Positions 29,494 to 37,946 of a DNA stretch of 41,865 bases are shown here, in pieces. Source of the DNA: Cellvibrio sp. OA-2007 (GTDB taxonomy: Bacteria > Pseudomonadota > Gammaproteobacteria > Pseudomonadales > Cellvibrionaceae). The stretch is taken from the NCBI RefSeq assembly GCF_000953825.1, contig NZ_BBUL01000076.1, positions 1-41,865 of the forward strand, in the 5' to 3' direction. Within the stretch, counting starts at the first letter, position 1, and every line of letters starts with the position of its first letter. The translations under genes were made by a program, and so were the position numbers. The notes below the pieces were generated by a model. That model saw only the letters and a list, made by a program, of their open reading frames with translations, was not told where the DNA came from and made no database searches.

Positions 29494-29574
29494 TTTGGCA
29501 CTCAGATCAGGACATTAGGTAAGCAAGGGAGTAGAATGCCGCCCCATAAATAGCAGCCGATTGATGACCGCCCC

Positions 29575-32500
29575 ATGATTCCACGTATTAATCAAACCTC
29601 CCCTGTGCAAGCCCTGTACCTGAACTTTATCAACGCCTTGCGCGAGAATGGTTTCAGTGGCGATCTGAACCCGGACTACGCCAACCGCACGGTATTGGCG
29701 ACGGATAACTCCATCTATCAAGTGCTGCCACAAGGTGTGCTCTACCCCCGCGACACAGCCGATTTGGTGCGCATCGCCAAGCTCAGCCAGCAGCCAAAAT
29801 ACCAGGCCGTAGTGCTCAGCCCACGGGGTGGCGGCACTGGCACTAACGGCCAATCGCTCACCGATGGTTTGGTGGTGGATACCTCTAAATACATGAATCA
29901 AATTCTGGAGATCAACGCGGAAGAGCGCTGGGTGCGTGTGCAATGCGGTGTGGTGAAAGATCAGCTCAACGCGGCGATCAAGCCATACGGTTTATTTTTT
30001 GCGCCGGAACTCTCTACCAGTAACCGCGCCACCATCGGCGGCATGATCAATACCGATGCCTCCGGCCAAGGTTCCTGCCGCTACGGCAAAACCCGCGATC
30101 ATGTTCTCGAATTAAAAACCGTGCTGCTCGATGGCACTGAATGGGCATCCAAGGCAATCGATGAAACTGAATTAGAAGCCCTGTGGAAACGCGACGATCG
30201 CGTGGGTGAAGTGCATCGCATTGTGGACGCCATCCAACGTGAACATCACGCGCTGATCGAGGCAAAATTTCCCAAGCTCAACCGCTGCCTGACCGGTTAT
30301 GACTTGGCGCATATTCGCGACCAACAAGGTCGTTTTAATCTGAACAATATTCTGTGCGGCAGCGAAGGCACCCTCGGTTTTATCACCGAAGCCAAGATCA
30401 GCCTATTGCCCATTCCCAAATTCAGCGCATTGATTAACGTCAACTACCGCGATTTCAACGTCGCCCTGCGCGATGCCACTCAGCTGATGAAAGCGGAACC
30501 GACTTCCATTGAAACGGTGGACTCCAAAGTCCTGAATCTGGCGATGAACGATATAGTCTGGCACAGCGTGTCCGAATTTTTCCCAGCGCCAGAGAGCGGC
30601 GAAAAAATTCAGGGCATCAATCTGGTTGAATACACCGCAAACACAGAAGATGAGTTAAATGCGGATGTTAAAAAACTCACTGACATGCTCGATCAAGCTG
30701 CGCAGGATTCAAGCACTGGCCGCATCAGCTATTCCATTGCCTGGGGCAATGAAGCGGTCAATAAAATTTGGGGCATGCGTAAAAAAGCGGTAGGTTTACT
30801 CGGCAATGTGCAAGGCGAAATTCGCCCGGTACCGTTTGTGGAAGACACCGCAGTACCGCCCGAAAATCTCGCCGATTTTATCGCCGAATTCCGCGCAGTA
30901 CTCGATGAATACAATTTAACTTACGGCATGTTTGGCCATGTGGATGCCGGCGTATTACACGTGCGCCCCGCGCTGGACATGAAAGATCCTGCGCAAGAAA
31001 AAATGGTGCGCGTGATTACCGATCGCGTGGTAGCACTCACCCAAAAATACAACGGCCTCTTATGGGGCGAACACGGCAAAGGCGTTCGCTCGGAATATGC
31101 GCCGGCGTTTTTTGGCGAGCTGTATCCGCAAATCCAGCGCATTAAGGCGGCGTTTGATCCGCGCAACCAGTTAAACCCCGGCAAAATCGCCACGCCTTCG
31201 GCCGACATCAAACTGTTAAAAATTGATGAAGTGACCACACGTGGCCAGCAGGATCGCAAAATCCCAGTGCAAGTTTGGGAAGGCTATAGCGAAGGCATGC
31301 ACTGCAACGGCAATGGCCTCTGCTACAACTGGAACCCGAATGATGCCATGTGCCCCAGCTGGAAAGGCACCCGCGAGCGCAAGCACTCACCCAAGGGGCG
31401 CGCGTCGTTAATGCGCGAATGGCTCAAACAAATGAGCGAGCGCGGCGTTAATGCCATCGATGAAAGTAAAAAAGTAAAGCGCGCAAGTTTCTTATTCAAT
31501 TTGCCAACACGCATTATCAACACAGTTGGAAAACGCAAAGGCGAATACGATTTCTCTCACGAAGTACACGAATCCATGATGGGTTGCCTTGCGTGTAAAT
31601 CCTGTGTCGGTCAATGCCCGATTAAAGTCGATGTTCCCGAATTCCGCGCAAAATTTTTAGAGTTGTATTACAGCCGCTATATGCGTCCACTCAAGGATTA
31701 TTTTATCGGCGGTTTGGAATTTATGATTCCCACCCTCGCCAAAATGCCTTGGGCATACAACCTGATGATGAAACCGCAATTTATGCAGACGTTTATGGCG
31801 CGTTTTATCGGCATGGTCGATAGCCCACTGCTCACCGGCATCAGCCTGCACAAAGCCGCAGAAAAACTTGGGGTTAATTACGCCACCCTGGAAAACATCG
31901 CGCAGCTCACACCTGCCGAAAAAACCAAAGCGGTTATTCTGGTGCAGGATGCCTTCACCAGTTATTTTGAAACCCCGCTGGTAATAGACACACTCACCCT
32001 ATTGCAAAAACTCGGCTTTATTCCGCTACTGGCACCCTTCAAGCCCAACGGTAAACCCTTGCAAGTGCATGGCTTTTTAAAAGCCTTTGCCAAAGCGGCT
32101 GATACCAATGCAACCCAACTCAACGGCCTCGCCTCTTCCGGTATTCCACTGATGGGCATAGAACCGGCCATGACCCTCGCCTACCGCGCCGAATACAAAA
32201 AAGTGCTGGGCGATAACGCGCCTAAGGTGCAACTGATTCAAGAGTGGCTCGCGCAACAGAGTGAACAACTCAGCAGCAAAACCCGCGATTTCAAAGCCGC
32301 CGAGTTTTCGCTGCTCGCCCACTGCACCGAAAAAACCAATGCAGTGAGTTCGGTAAAAGATTGGCAAACGGTTTTCGCTCAACTCGGCCAACAATTAAAA
32401 GTGATCGAAACCGGCTGCTGCGGCATGGCTGGAACCTATGGTCACGAGAGCAGCAATGTCGAAACCTCTAAAAAAATCTATGCGCTGTCCTGGTCGCAAG

Positions 32501-32628
32501 TAGTGAACAACCCAGTCAACAGCGGCAAGTTAACCGCGACTGGTTATTCCTGTCGCAGCCAAACCAAACGCATCGACAATGTAAAACTGCCCCACCCAGT
32601 ACAGATTTTATTGCAACAACTCCATTGA
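29575..32628 (+). CDS. ydiJ: YdiJ-type FAD/Fe-S dehydrogenase (D-2-hydroxyacid oxidation)
   Basis: 1017 residues, almost the same as E. coli YdiJ. N-terminal FAD-binding type 4 domain (about 45-280: VVLSPRGGGTGTNGQSLTDGLVVD; ATIGGMINTDASGQGS; GSEGTLGFITEAKISLLP), then the FAD-oxidase C-terminal domain (GHVDAGVLHVRP; HGKGVRSEY; NPGKI). An Fe-S domain follows, with Cys671, 674, 677 and 681 in GCLACKSCVGQCP, and a C-terminal Cys-rich part (ETGCCGMAGTYGHE). E. coli YdiJ is reported as a D-2-hydroxyglutarate dehydrogenase; related proteins oxidise D-lactate, so the substrate is uncertain. It is probably membrane-associated and feeds electrons to the respiratory chain. Confidence 0.92.
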   Translation: MIPRINQTSPVQALYLNFINALRENGFSGDLNPDYANRTVLATDNSIYQVLPQGVLYPRDTADLVRIAKLSQQPKYQAVVLSPRGGGTGTNGQSLTDGLVVDTSKYMNQILEINAEERWVRVQCGVVKDQLNAAIKPYGLFFAPELSTSNRATIGGMINTDASGQGSCRYGKTRDHVLELKTVLLDGTEWASKAIDETELEALWKRDDRVGEVHRIVDAIQREHHALIEAKFPKLNRCLTGYDLAHIRDQQGRFNLNNILCGSEGTLGFITEAKISLLPIPKFSALINVNYRDFNVALRDATQLMKAEPTSIETVDSKVLNLAMNDIVWHSVSEFFPAPESGEKIQGINLVEYTANTEDELNADVKKLTDMLDQAAQDSSTGRISYSIAWGNEAVNKIWGMRKKAVGLLGNVQGEIRPVPFVEDTAVPPENLADFIAEFRAVLDEYNLTYGMFGHVDAGVLHVRPALDMKDPAQEKMVRVITDRVVALTQKYNGLLWGEHGKGVRSEYAPAFFGELYPQIQRIKAAFDPRNQLNPGKIATPSADIKLLKIDEVTTRGQQDRKIPVQVWEGYSEGMHCNGNGLCYNWNPNDAMCPSWKGTRERKHSPKGRASLMREWLKQMSERGVNAIDESKKVKRASFLFNLPTRIINTVGKRKGEYDFSHEVHESMMGCLACKSCVGQCPIKVDVPEFRAKFLELYYSRYMRPLKDYFIGGLEFMIPTLAKMPWAYNLMMKPQFMQTFMARFIGMVDSPLLTGISLHKAAEKLGVNYATLENIAQLTPAEKTKAVILVQDAFTSYFETPLVIDTLTLLQKLGFIPLLAPFKPNGKPLQVHGFLKAFAKAADTNATQLNGLASSGIPLMGIEPAMTLAYRAEYKKVLGDNAPKVQLIQEWLAQQSEQLSSKTRDFKAAEFSLLAHCTEKTNAVSSVKDWQTVFAQLGQQLKVIETGCCGMAGTYGHESSNVETSKKIYALSWSQVVNNPVNSGKLTATGYSCRSQTKRIDNVKLPHPVQILLQQLH

Positions 32629-32653
32629 TTACTTAGAAACAGGAATTCTAAAC

Positions 32654-33103
32654 ATGAATAGATTTGATAAAAGCTTTAATGGTAGTGATCCAATTACTGC
32701 GCGTCCGTTTAGTAGCGGACATCCAGATGGTGCATGGATAATATCTATCGTCTATGGGTTTATTCTATTTTCCTCTTCTGTCGGATTTTTTATCGGCCTT
32801 TATAAATCCATAACAGGCGACTCCATACAAGCACCATTAATAATAGGTTCACTTGTCAGTTGGTTGCTATTTGCCCCACCGATTAAATTAATATTTATGC
32901 GTTCAGCAAAAGCACTATTCTGGTGTTTAGCCGTGTTAGGTATTTTTGTATTAGCACTTGTAATCAGCCTCTTCACTAACGCTGACAGCATCATACCAAC
33001 TGCTCTAGCAACCATAGTGCAAGCTTATATTTGCTTTTATTTATATGGGCTATTAAAAGATGAGCTGATATTTTTAGACTCGAAACAGCACCCTTCTAAG
33101 TAA
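32654..33103 (+). CDS. Small four-helix membrane protein, unknown function
   Basis: 149 residues with four hydrophobic segments (about 27-50, 55-78, 83-104 and 110-133; for example AWIISIVYGFILFSSSVGFFI). I do not recognise the family. It starts 25 bases after ydiJ (AGGAA before the ATG region), so it may be transcribed with it. Its DNA is clearly more AT-rich than its neighbours, which could mean transfer or weak constraint. Confidence 0.65.
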   Translation: MNRFDKSFNGSDPITARPFSSGHPDGAWIISIVYGFILFSSSVGFFIGLYKSITGDSIQAPLIIGSLVSWLLFAPPIKLIFMRSAKALFWCLAVLGIFVLALVISLFTNADSIIPTALATIVQAYICFYLYGLLKDELIFLDSKQHPSK

Positions 33104-33159
33104 ACTTTAGTTTCAAAATTTAACTACTAACAACTTTCACTGACTGACGAGCCACGACT

Positions 33160-35727
33160 ATGAAATTATTACGCAAACTGTTTGGAAGCAAAGCCAAAGC
33201 CGAACCGATTAAGCCAGCACCTATTCCGGTTGCAGAACCCAAAGCACCGAAACCGGTTATTAGTTTGGATGTGGTTGAGCAAACCAACGATGAAAGCGAG
33301 CTGCTCAAACTCGCCAGCGATGGCGCCACCAGCCAATTGCGCCAAGCGGCTGCGGAAAAAATACATAGCCGTGAGATTCTGGAGCAACTCGCCAAAGCGG
33401 TGAAAACCAAAGACAAAAACGTATTTAAAATTGTTAAAGCTAAATTGGATGTATTTAAAGCGGAAGATGCAAAACTGGCAGAACTGGAAGCCAGTGCTGC
33501 GCGCATTTGCGAAAAGCTGGAACGCCACTCCCATTTTGAAGCAGATTCATTGTTCAAAGCAAAATTGACAGTATTGCAAAGCGAGTGGGATGCCTTGGGG
33601 CAAGTGTCTGCTGTAGCGCAAGCGCGTTACCAAAGCGCGCTTGCCGCCTGCGAAGAAAAAATTAACGCTCGCACGCAAGCCATCGCCGATGAAGAAGAAA
33701 AGCTATCACTCGATCAACAAGCCCTGCAATTGGCAGAAGAGGCTTATAACAGCCTAAAACAATTGGCGGGCGATATTTATCGCGCAAGCCATGTCGATGA
33801 ACTGCTCAACGCTAACTACGAATTAAAAATTCAGGAGTTGAGCAATGCTGTGCGTTTGGCTGCCAACCGCCAATTACCGCTAGATAAACTCAGCAAAGCG
33901 TTCGAACTGCGCAAACAGCAAACCTTGAATTTACTCGACCAAATCAAAACCTCCGGCACAGTTACACAATTAACCGAAAAACTGGAGCAAGCGGAAGATT
34001 CCGAGCTGGTCAAAAATGCACAGCAAAAACTGCAACAATTAATCAAGTCAGCAAAAGAGTTGGGCGATGAACTGCCGGAAACATTAAACGAAGCCAAAGC
34101 CAAGTTGGATGCAATCTGGGCGCAGCGCCATCAAACCGAGCAGGCGGCCAAAAATGCCCTGCGCGATTTCAGTGAACTGGCGCGCAAAGGTTTATGGGCA
34201 GCGGAGCAAGGTTTTGTGCGCAAAGCCCGCGCGATTCAAAAGGAGCTTGAAGAGAAACGTGCGCAATTGGCAGAAATCCCTAAAGGTATTCAAGCCAAAA
34301 TCGATGACTTTGAAGCACAGCTGGCAAAACTTGGCGATTGGCACGAATTTGCTGTCACCCCTAAAAAAGAATCGCTGATTACTCAGATGCAAGAACTGGC
34401 TAACAGCAGCATGAACCCAGAGGCTCTCGCGACTAAAGTGCACGAACTGCAAGACAACTGGAAAGAAGTCAGCAAAGGTGTACAGCAACAAGACGACGAA
34501 CTCTGGCAGCAATTCCAGCAGGCATCCGCCGTGGCCTATGCACCCTGCAAAGAATTTTTTGAAGCGCAGGCAGCGGAGCGCGAAAGCAACTTAAATAAAC
34601 GCCGCGAGTTAGTAAGTCAATTACAGCAGTATTTACAGGGCTACGATTTTAGCAATGCGGTGTGGAAAGACGTTGAACAAACTTTAAAAACGGCTCGCGC
34701 TGAGTGGCAAACCTACTGGCCGGTACCACGCAAAGCTGGCAATGAACTGCAAAAAGAATTTGAAAGTTTGATGGAACAATTGTTTGGCAAAATCACCAGC
34801 GAATACGAAAGTAACAAAAACGCCAAACAAGGTTTAATCGAACAGGCGCAAACATTGGTAGAGGCTACCGATATACGCGCGGCAACTGAAACAGTCAAAC
34901 AATTACAAGCCCAATGGAAAACCATCGGCAAAAGCTGGCACAAAGAAGATCAACAACTCTGGCAAGAATTCCGCAGCCATTGCGATGCGGTATTTGCCCA
35001 GCGCAACCAAGCATTTGAGGCAGCCAAAGAACAGCGTCAGGCAATCACCACTCAAGCCGAGAGTTTGATTGAACAACTCAACCAATTCAGCAGCCAAACA
35101 CTTGAACAACTGAATGCAGCGAAGGCAGATATAGACGCGGTTAAAACAGAGTTTTTTGCATTGGATTTACCAAAAGAAACGGCTAAAGCACTGCAAAACA
35201 AATTTAATGCCGCCATCACCGCGATTGCTACCAAACGCGATAGCGCGCGCAACCAAGCGGAAGAACAAAGTTGGACTGACTTGTTTAACGCACTGGACGC
35301 GCTGCGTGAATATGAACTTGCCGTAATTGCACAAACCGCCAGTGAAACCCTTGCTGCACAAAAAGAAAAATTGGACGAACTCATCGCCAGTACCCCGCGC
35401 TGGCCTAGTGGTACGCTTAGCCTGTTACAACAGCGCTTAGCCAAAGCAGATGCAATCACCAGTGCCACGCAAGTAAACAATACCGAACTGCTACGTACAT
35501 TAACTATTCGTGCAGAAATTTTGGCAGGTCTGGAAAGTCCGGCAGAAGACAAACAAGTGCGTATGGCGTATCAGGTTAAACAAATGCAGGAGGCTTTTGG
35601 CCAACGCGACAGCAGCTTTGAACCATTGGTGTTGGAGTGGATTGCGCTAGGTGGCGTGACAACTGCCGTTTATTTATCACTATTGAAACGGTTTAATTAC
35701 AGCAGAGCACAAGGCTTAAAAAACTAA
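33160..35727 (+). CDS. DUF349 domain-containing coiled-coil protein
   Basis: 855 residues, rich in Glu, Lys, Gln and Ala, mostly helical. DUF349 repeats are visible as the pattern W..IG..WHKEDQQLWQEFRSHCDAVF (about 585-615) and earlier versions (DNWKEVSKGVQQQDDELWQQFQQA near 430; ARAEWQTYWPVPRKAGNELQKEF near 515). The N-terminus (LLRKLFGSKAKAEP) is basic with no signal, so it is cytoplasmic. DUF349 proteins are widespread in gammaproteobacteria without a settled function. It has its own terminator, and the 56-base gap before it could hold little more than a ribosome site. Confidence 0.85.
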   Translation: MKLLRKLFGSKAKAEPIKPAPIPVAEPKAPKPVISLDVVEQTNDESELLKLASDGATSQLRQAAAEKIHSREILEQLAKAVKTKDKNVFKIVKAKLDVFKAEDAKLAELEASAARICEKLERHSHFEADSLFKAKLTVLQSEWDALGQVSAVAQARYQSALAACEEKINARTQAIADEEEKLSLDQQALQLAEEAYNSLKQLAGDIYRASHVDELLNANYELKIQELSNAVRLAANRQLPLDKLSKAFELRKQQTLNLLDQIKTSGTVTQLTEKLEQAEDSELVKNAQQKLQQLIKSAKELGDELPETLNEAKAKLDAIWAQRHQTEQAAKNALRDFSELARKGLWAAEQGFVRKARAIQKELEEKRAQLAEIPKGIQAKIDDFEAQLAKLGDWHEFAVTPKKESLITQMQELANSSMNPEALATKVHELQDNWKEVSKGVQQQDDELWQQFQQASAVAYAPCKEFFEAQAAERESNLNKRRELVSQLQQYLQGYDFSNAVWKDVEQTLKTARAEWQTYWPVPRKAGNELQKEFESLMEQLFGKITSEYESNKNAKQGLIEQAQTLVEATDIRAATETVKQLQAQWKTIGKSWHKEDQQLWQEFRSHCDAVFAQRNQAFEAAKEQRQAITTQAESLIEQLNQFSSQTLEQLNAAKADIDAVKTEFFALDLPKETAKALQNKFNAAITAIATKRDSARNQAEEQSWTDLFNALDALREYELAVIAQTASETLAAQKEKLDELIASTPRWPSGTLSLLQQRLAKADAITSATQVNNTELLRTLTIRAEILAGLESPAEDKQVRMAYQVKQMQEAFGQRDSSFEPLVLEWIALGGVTTAVYLSLLKRFNYSRAQGLKN

Positions 35728-35749
35728 ACCGCAGTAATTAACAATACAC

Positions 35750-35784
35750 AAAGCGAGCCGGTTAACACCTTGCTCGCTTTTTTA
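35750..35784 (+). terminator. Rho-independent terminator of the DUF349 gene
   Basis: Stem AAAGCGAGC / GCTCGCTTT (35750-35780) with a 13-base loop, then TTTT. Confidence 0.85.
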
Positions 35785-35821
35785 TTGTTCTTAATATGCT
35801 GAAAATCAAATAACTTGCAAT

Positions 35822-35930
35822 AAAAAAAGCAGCCACTGAAACCAGTGGCTGCAAGATAAGGGAGAGGTCAAACAAAATACAAAGGTGAGCTACTACAAAG
35901 AACAATCTACATAAAAGTTCAATATAAATA
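35822..35930 (-). ncRNA. Candidate small RNA, module B (hairpin terminator on the minus strand)
   Basis: On the minus strand a 10-bp hairpin GCAGCCACTG / CAGTGGCTGC (35829-35852) is followed by seven T residues: a strong intrinsic terminator with no protein gene before it. It is preceded by TTTGACC...CCTTAT, the same element found in front of the next hairpin to the right. A weak promoter (TTGAAC, 17 bases, TATGTA at 35936-35908) is possible. The 5' end given here is a guess. Confidence 0.4.
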
Positions 35931-35953
35931 GTTCAACCACAACATTAAGCTTT

Positions 35954-36037
35954 AAAAAAACTGGCGGAAAAAATCCGCCAGAAATAAGGTCAAACACAAC
36001 CCCTGTTCACTGCCCTGTCGATAGTTCAGTAAACATT
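35954..36037 (-). ncRNA. Candidate small RNA, module A (promoter plus terminator, about 84 nt)
   Basis: A minus-strand promoter at 36072-36044 points at an intrinsic terminator: stem CTGGCGGA / TCCGCCAG (35961-35981), then seven T residues. The predicted transcript is about 84 nt, with no convincing open frame. Just before the hairpin is TTTGACCTTAT, shared with module B. Shared element, hairpin and T-run suggest a duplicated sRNA gene. Confidence 0.5.
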
Positions 36038-36043
36038 GAGGCA

Positions 36044-36072
36044 ATCCTACCTCTTGCATACTAGTGGGTCAA
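36044..36072 (-). promoter_or_regulatory. Sigma-70 promoter of candidate small RNA A
   Basis: On the minus strand TTGACC (36072-36067), 17-base spacer, TAGGAT (36049-36044). No protein-coding start follows on this strand before the terminator. Confidence 0.55.
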
Positions 36073-36297
36073 GCTTTTTGTCATAATGACTTTATGCCAC
36101 CCAAAAACAATTCCGCCAGTAGATTATTTTTTACTGATAAGTAATTTAAGCAGACAATTGGCACTTAATTCCCTGGATGCAGCACTAAATCATGCGCAAA
36201 CGCATATGGCATAGCGGCACGTAACAAGGCACAATCCATCTTTGCTACTCAGCGCAGCTCGATGTTGGCAGATTGATTTTTCCAGAGGAGATACAGA
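36073..36297. promoter_or_regulatory. Upstream region of the GntR gene with palindrome GTCAT-A-ATGAC
   Basis: The palindrome at 36080-36090 lies 8 bases upstream of the small-RNA -35 and about 210 bases before the gntR start. It could serve a regulator of either side. I see no clear plus-strand promoter for gntR. Confidence 0.35.
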
Positions 36298-37017
36298 GTG
36301 GCGAAACAGCCCTTGATTAGCATGCGTCCAGAATCCAAAGGTTTGTCTTATGACCGCCCGGCGGCAAGCCAAATATTTGGCTTTATCCGCGATGCAATTA
36401 TCAGCATGGAACTTCTTCCCGGCCAAATGATTTCCGAAACTGCTCTCGCCCAGCAATTTGGTGTTAGCCGAACTCCGGTACGGGAAGCATTAATCCAACT
36501 CTCCAATATAGGTTTTGTTGAGGTGTGGCCACAACGCGGAACCTATGTGTCTAAATTCAGTATTGAAAAAATTCTAGAGGCACGTTTTATTCGCGAGGCA
36601 TTGGAGGTTGCAGTAGTCACCCAGATTGCCACCAATCCAGACGCAGCAACCCGCTTGGAGGCGGTGAACACCTGTGAAAAGATTATCGCCGACCAAAAAA
36701 CGGCAGCAGCAGATGATGACGCACTCGCCTTTCAAAAACTCGATGACAACTTTCACCATGCGCTGGCAAGTTTTACACAATATCCGCGTGTTGCAGCCTT
36801 TATCGAAGCAGAAAAAGCCCATATGGATCGTGTGCGCAATCTCAGTTTGCATGTGAGCGGTCAATATAAACGAGTCCTTAGCCAACATGCGGCGATTATT
36901 AAGGCAATCAAAGCTGGCGCTGCAGATAAATCAGCCGCTGCTATGAGTATGCACTTAAAAGATGTTTACAATATTTTGGAATTGATCCCACAGGAACATC
37001 CGGAATATTTTATTTAA
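36298..37017 (+). CDS. GntR-family (FCD/FadR-type) transcriptional regulator
   Basis: 239 residues from a GTG start preceded by GAGGAG at about 9 bases. The winged helix is at about 20-90 (SETALAQQFGVSRTPVREALIQLSNIGFVEVWPQRGTYVSKF). The C-terminal all-helical FCD ligand domain (about 100-230) shows the usual acid/His positions (DDNFHHAL, HAAIIKAIKAG). FCD regulators usually repress metabolic genes in response to small organic acids or sugar acids. No obvious metabolic target lies next to it. An ATG eight codons downstream is an alternative start without a good ribosome site. Confidence 0.92.
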   Translation: MAKQPLISMRPESKGLSYDRPAASQIFGFIRDAIISMELLPGQMISETALAQQFGVSRTPVREALIQLSNIGFVEVWPQRGTYVSKFSIEKILEARFIREALEVAVVTQIATNPDAATRLEAVNTCEKIIADQKTAAADDDALAFQKLDDNFHHALASFTQYPRVAAFIEAEKAHMDRVRNLSLHVSGQYKRVLSQHAAIIKAIKAGAADKSAAAMSMHLKDVYNILELIPQEHPEYFI

Positions 37018-37207
37018 GTAATATCCGCTACACCATTGCAGTACAGAGTGGCCACTGCAAGCGACTCTGTATTGCACTACTCCGCTGAGTGAAGCGAAAG
37101 ACGCATTTTTCCAAACACTGGCTATACTCCAAGGCATGCTGATCATTACAACGATGCAATCATGTCTTATTGTTTCCCTGCACTATTACACCTAACGGAA
37201 CATTTTG

Positions 37208-37882
37208 ATGTGCCGGTCTGAATCTTTTCATCTGCGCATTAAAATTATGCTGAGTCTGCTGGCGTTTATTTTTTCGCTTCTGGCATCTGCACAGCTAGAC
37301 CCGCAGAAAATGCAGCAGGTCATGCAAAACCGTTACGGCAGCGACGGCAGCGCTCTACTGAGTGCATGGAATCTCATGCTCGATAAAGCCAACCATTCAT
37401 CAGCAGAAGAAAAACTACTTCAGGTAAACCAATTTTTTAATCGCCATGTTCGCTATACCGAAGACAGTATTCTGTGGAAGAAGAGCGACTACTGGGCCAC
37501 ACCGGTAGACATTATGGGGATGCGCGCAGGTGATTGCGAAGATTACACTATCGCAAAATATTTCAGCCTGCTGCAATTAGGCATTGCAACGCAACAATTG
37601 CGTCTGATTTATGTAAAAGCCCAAATCGGTGGAGCACAGAGCAAAGTATTTCAGGCGCATATGGTGCTGGGCTATTACCCTACTCCGGATGCAATCCCAT
37701 TAATTTTGGACAGCCTGATTAACACTATTGAGCCCGCCAATAAACGCCCAGACTTGCACCCGATATTCAGCTTTAACAGCGACGGGCTCTGGGTGGGCAA
37801 TCAATCGACAGCAGCAGATCCAACTGCACGCCTATCGCGCTGGCGCGATTTGCTAGCGAGAGCCAAAGCAGAAGGTTTTTAA
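37208..37882 (+). CDS. lapG: Periplasmic cysteine protease LapG (BTLCP, DUF920)
   Basis: 224 residues from the ATG (a TTG one codon earlier is in frame). Signal-like N-terminus (about 8-28, ending ASA), then a bacterial transglutaminase-like cysteine proteinase domain. The catalytic triad is recognisable: Cys110 (RAGDCEDYTIAKYFSL), His151 (QAHMVLGYY) and Asp168 (LILDSLINTI). In Pseudomonas, LapG cuts the N-terminal retention module of the adhesin LapA after a di-alanine and releases it from the surface; LapD holds LapG inactive at high c-di-GMP. It lies 64 bases before lapD on the same strand, as in known Lap operons. Confidence 0.95.
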   Translation: MCRSESFHLRIKIMLSLLAFIFSLLASAQLDPQKMQQVMQNRYGSDGSALLSAWNLMLDKANHSSAEEKLLQVNQFFNRHVRYTEDSILWKKSDYWATPVDIMGMRAGDCEDYTIAKYFSLLQLGIATQQLRLIYVKAQIGGAQSKVFQAHMVLGYYPTPDAIPLILDSLINTIEPANKRPDLHPIFSFNSDGLWVGNQSTAADPTARLSRWRDLLARAKAEGF

Positions 37883-37946
37883 TAATGAACAATAGGTGCT
37901 CTACCCTAATATCATCAAAAACGACAAATAGTAAAAGGCAACCAGC

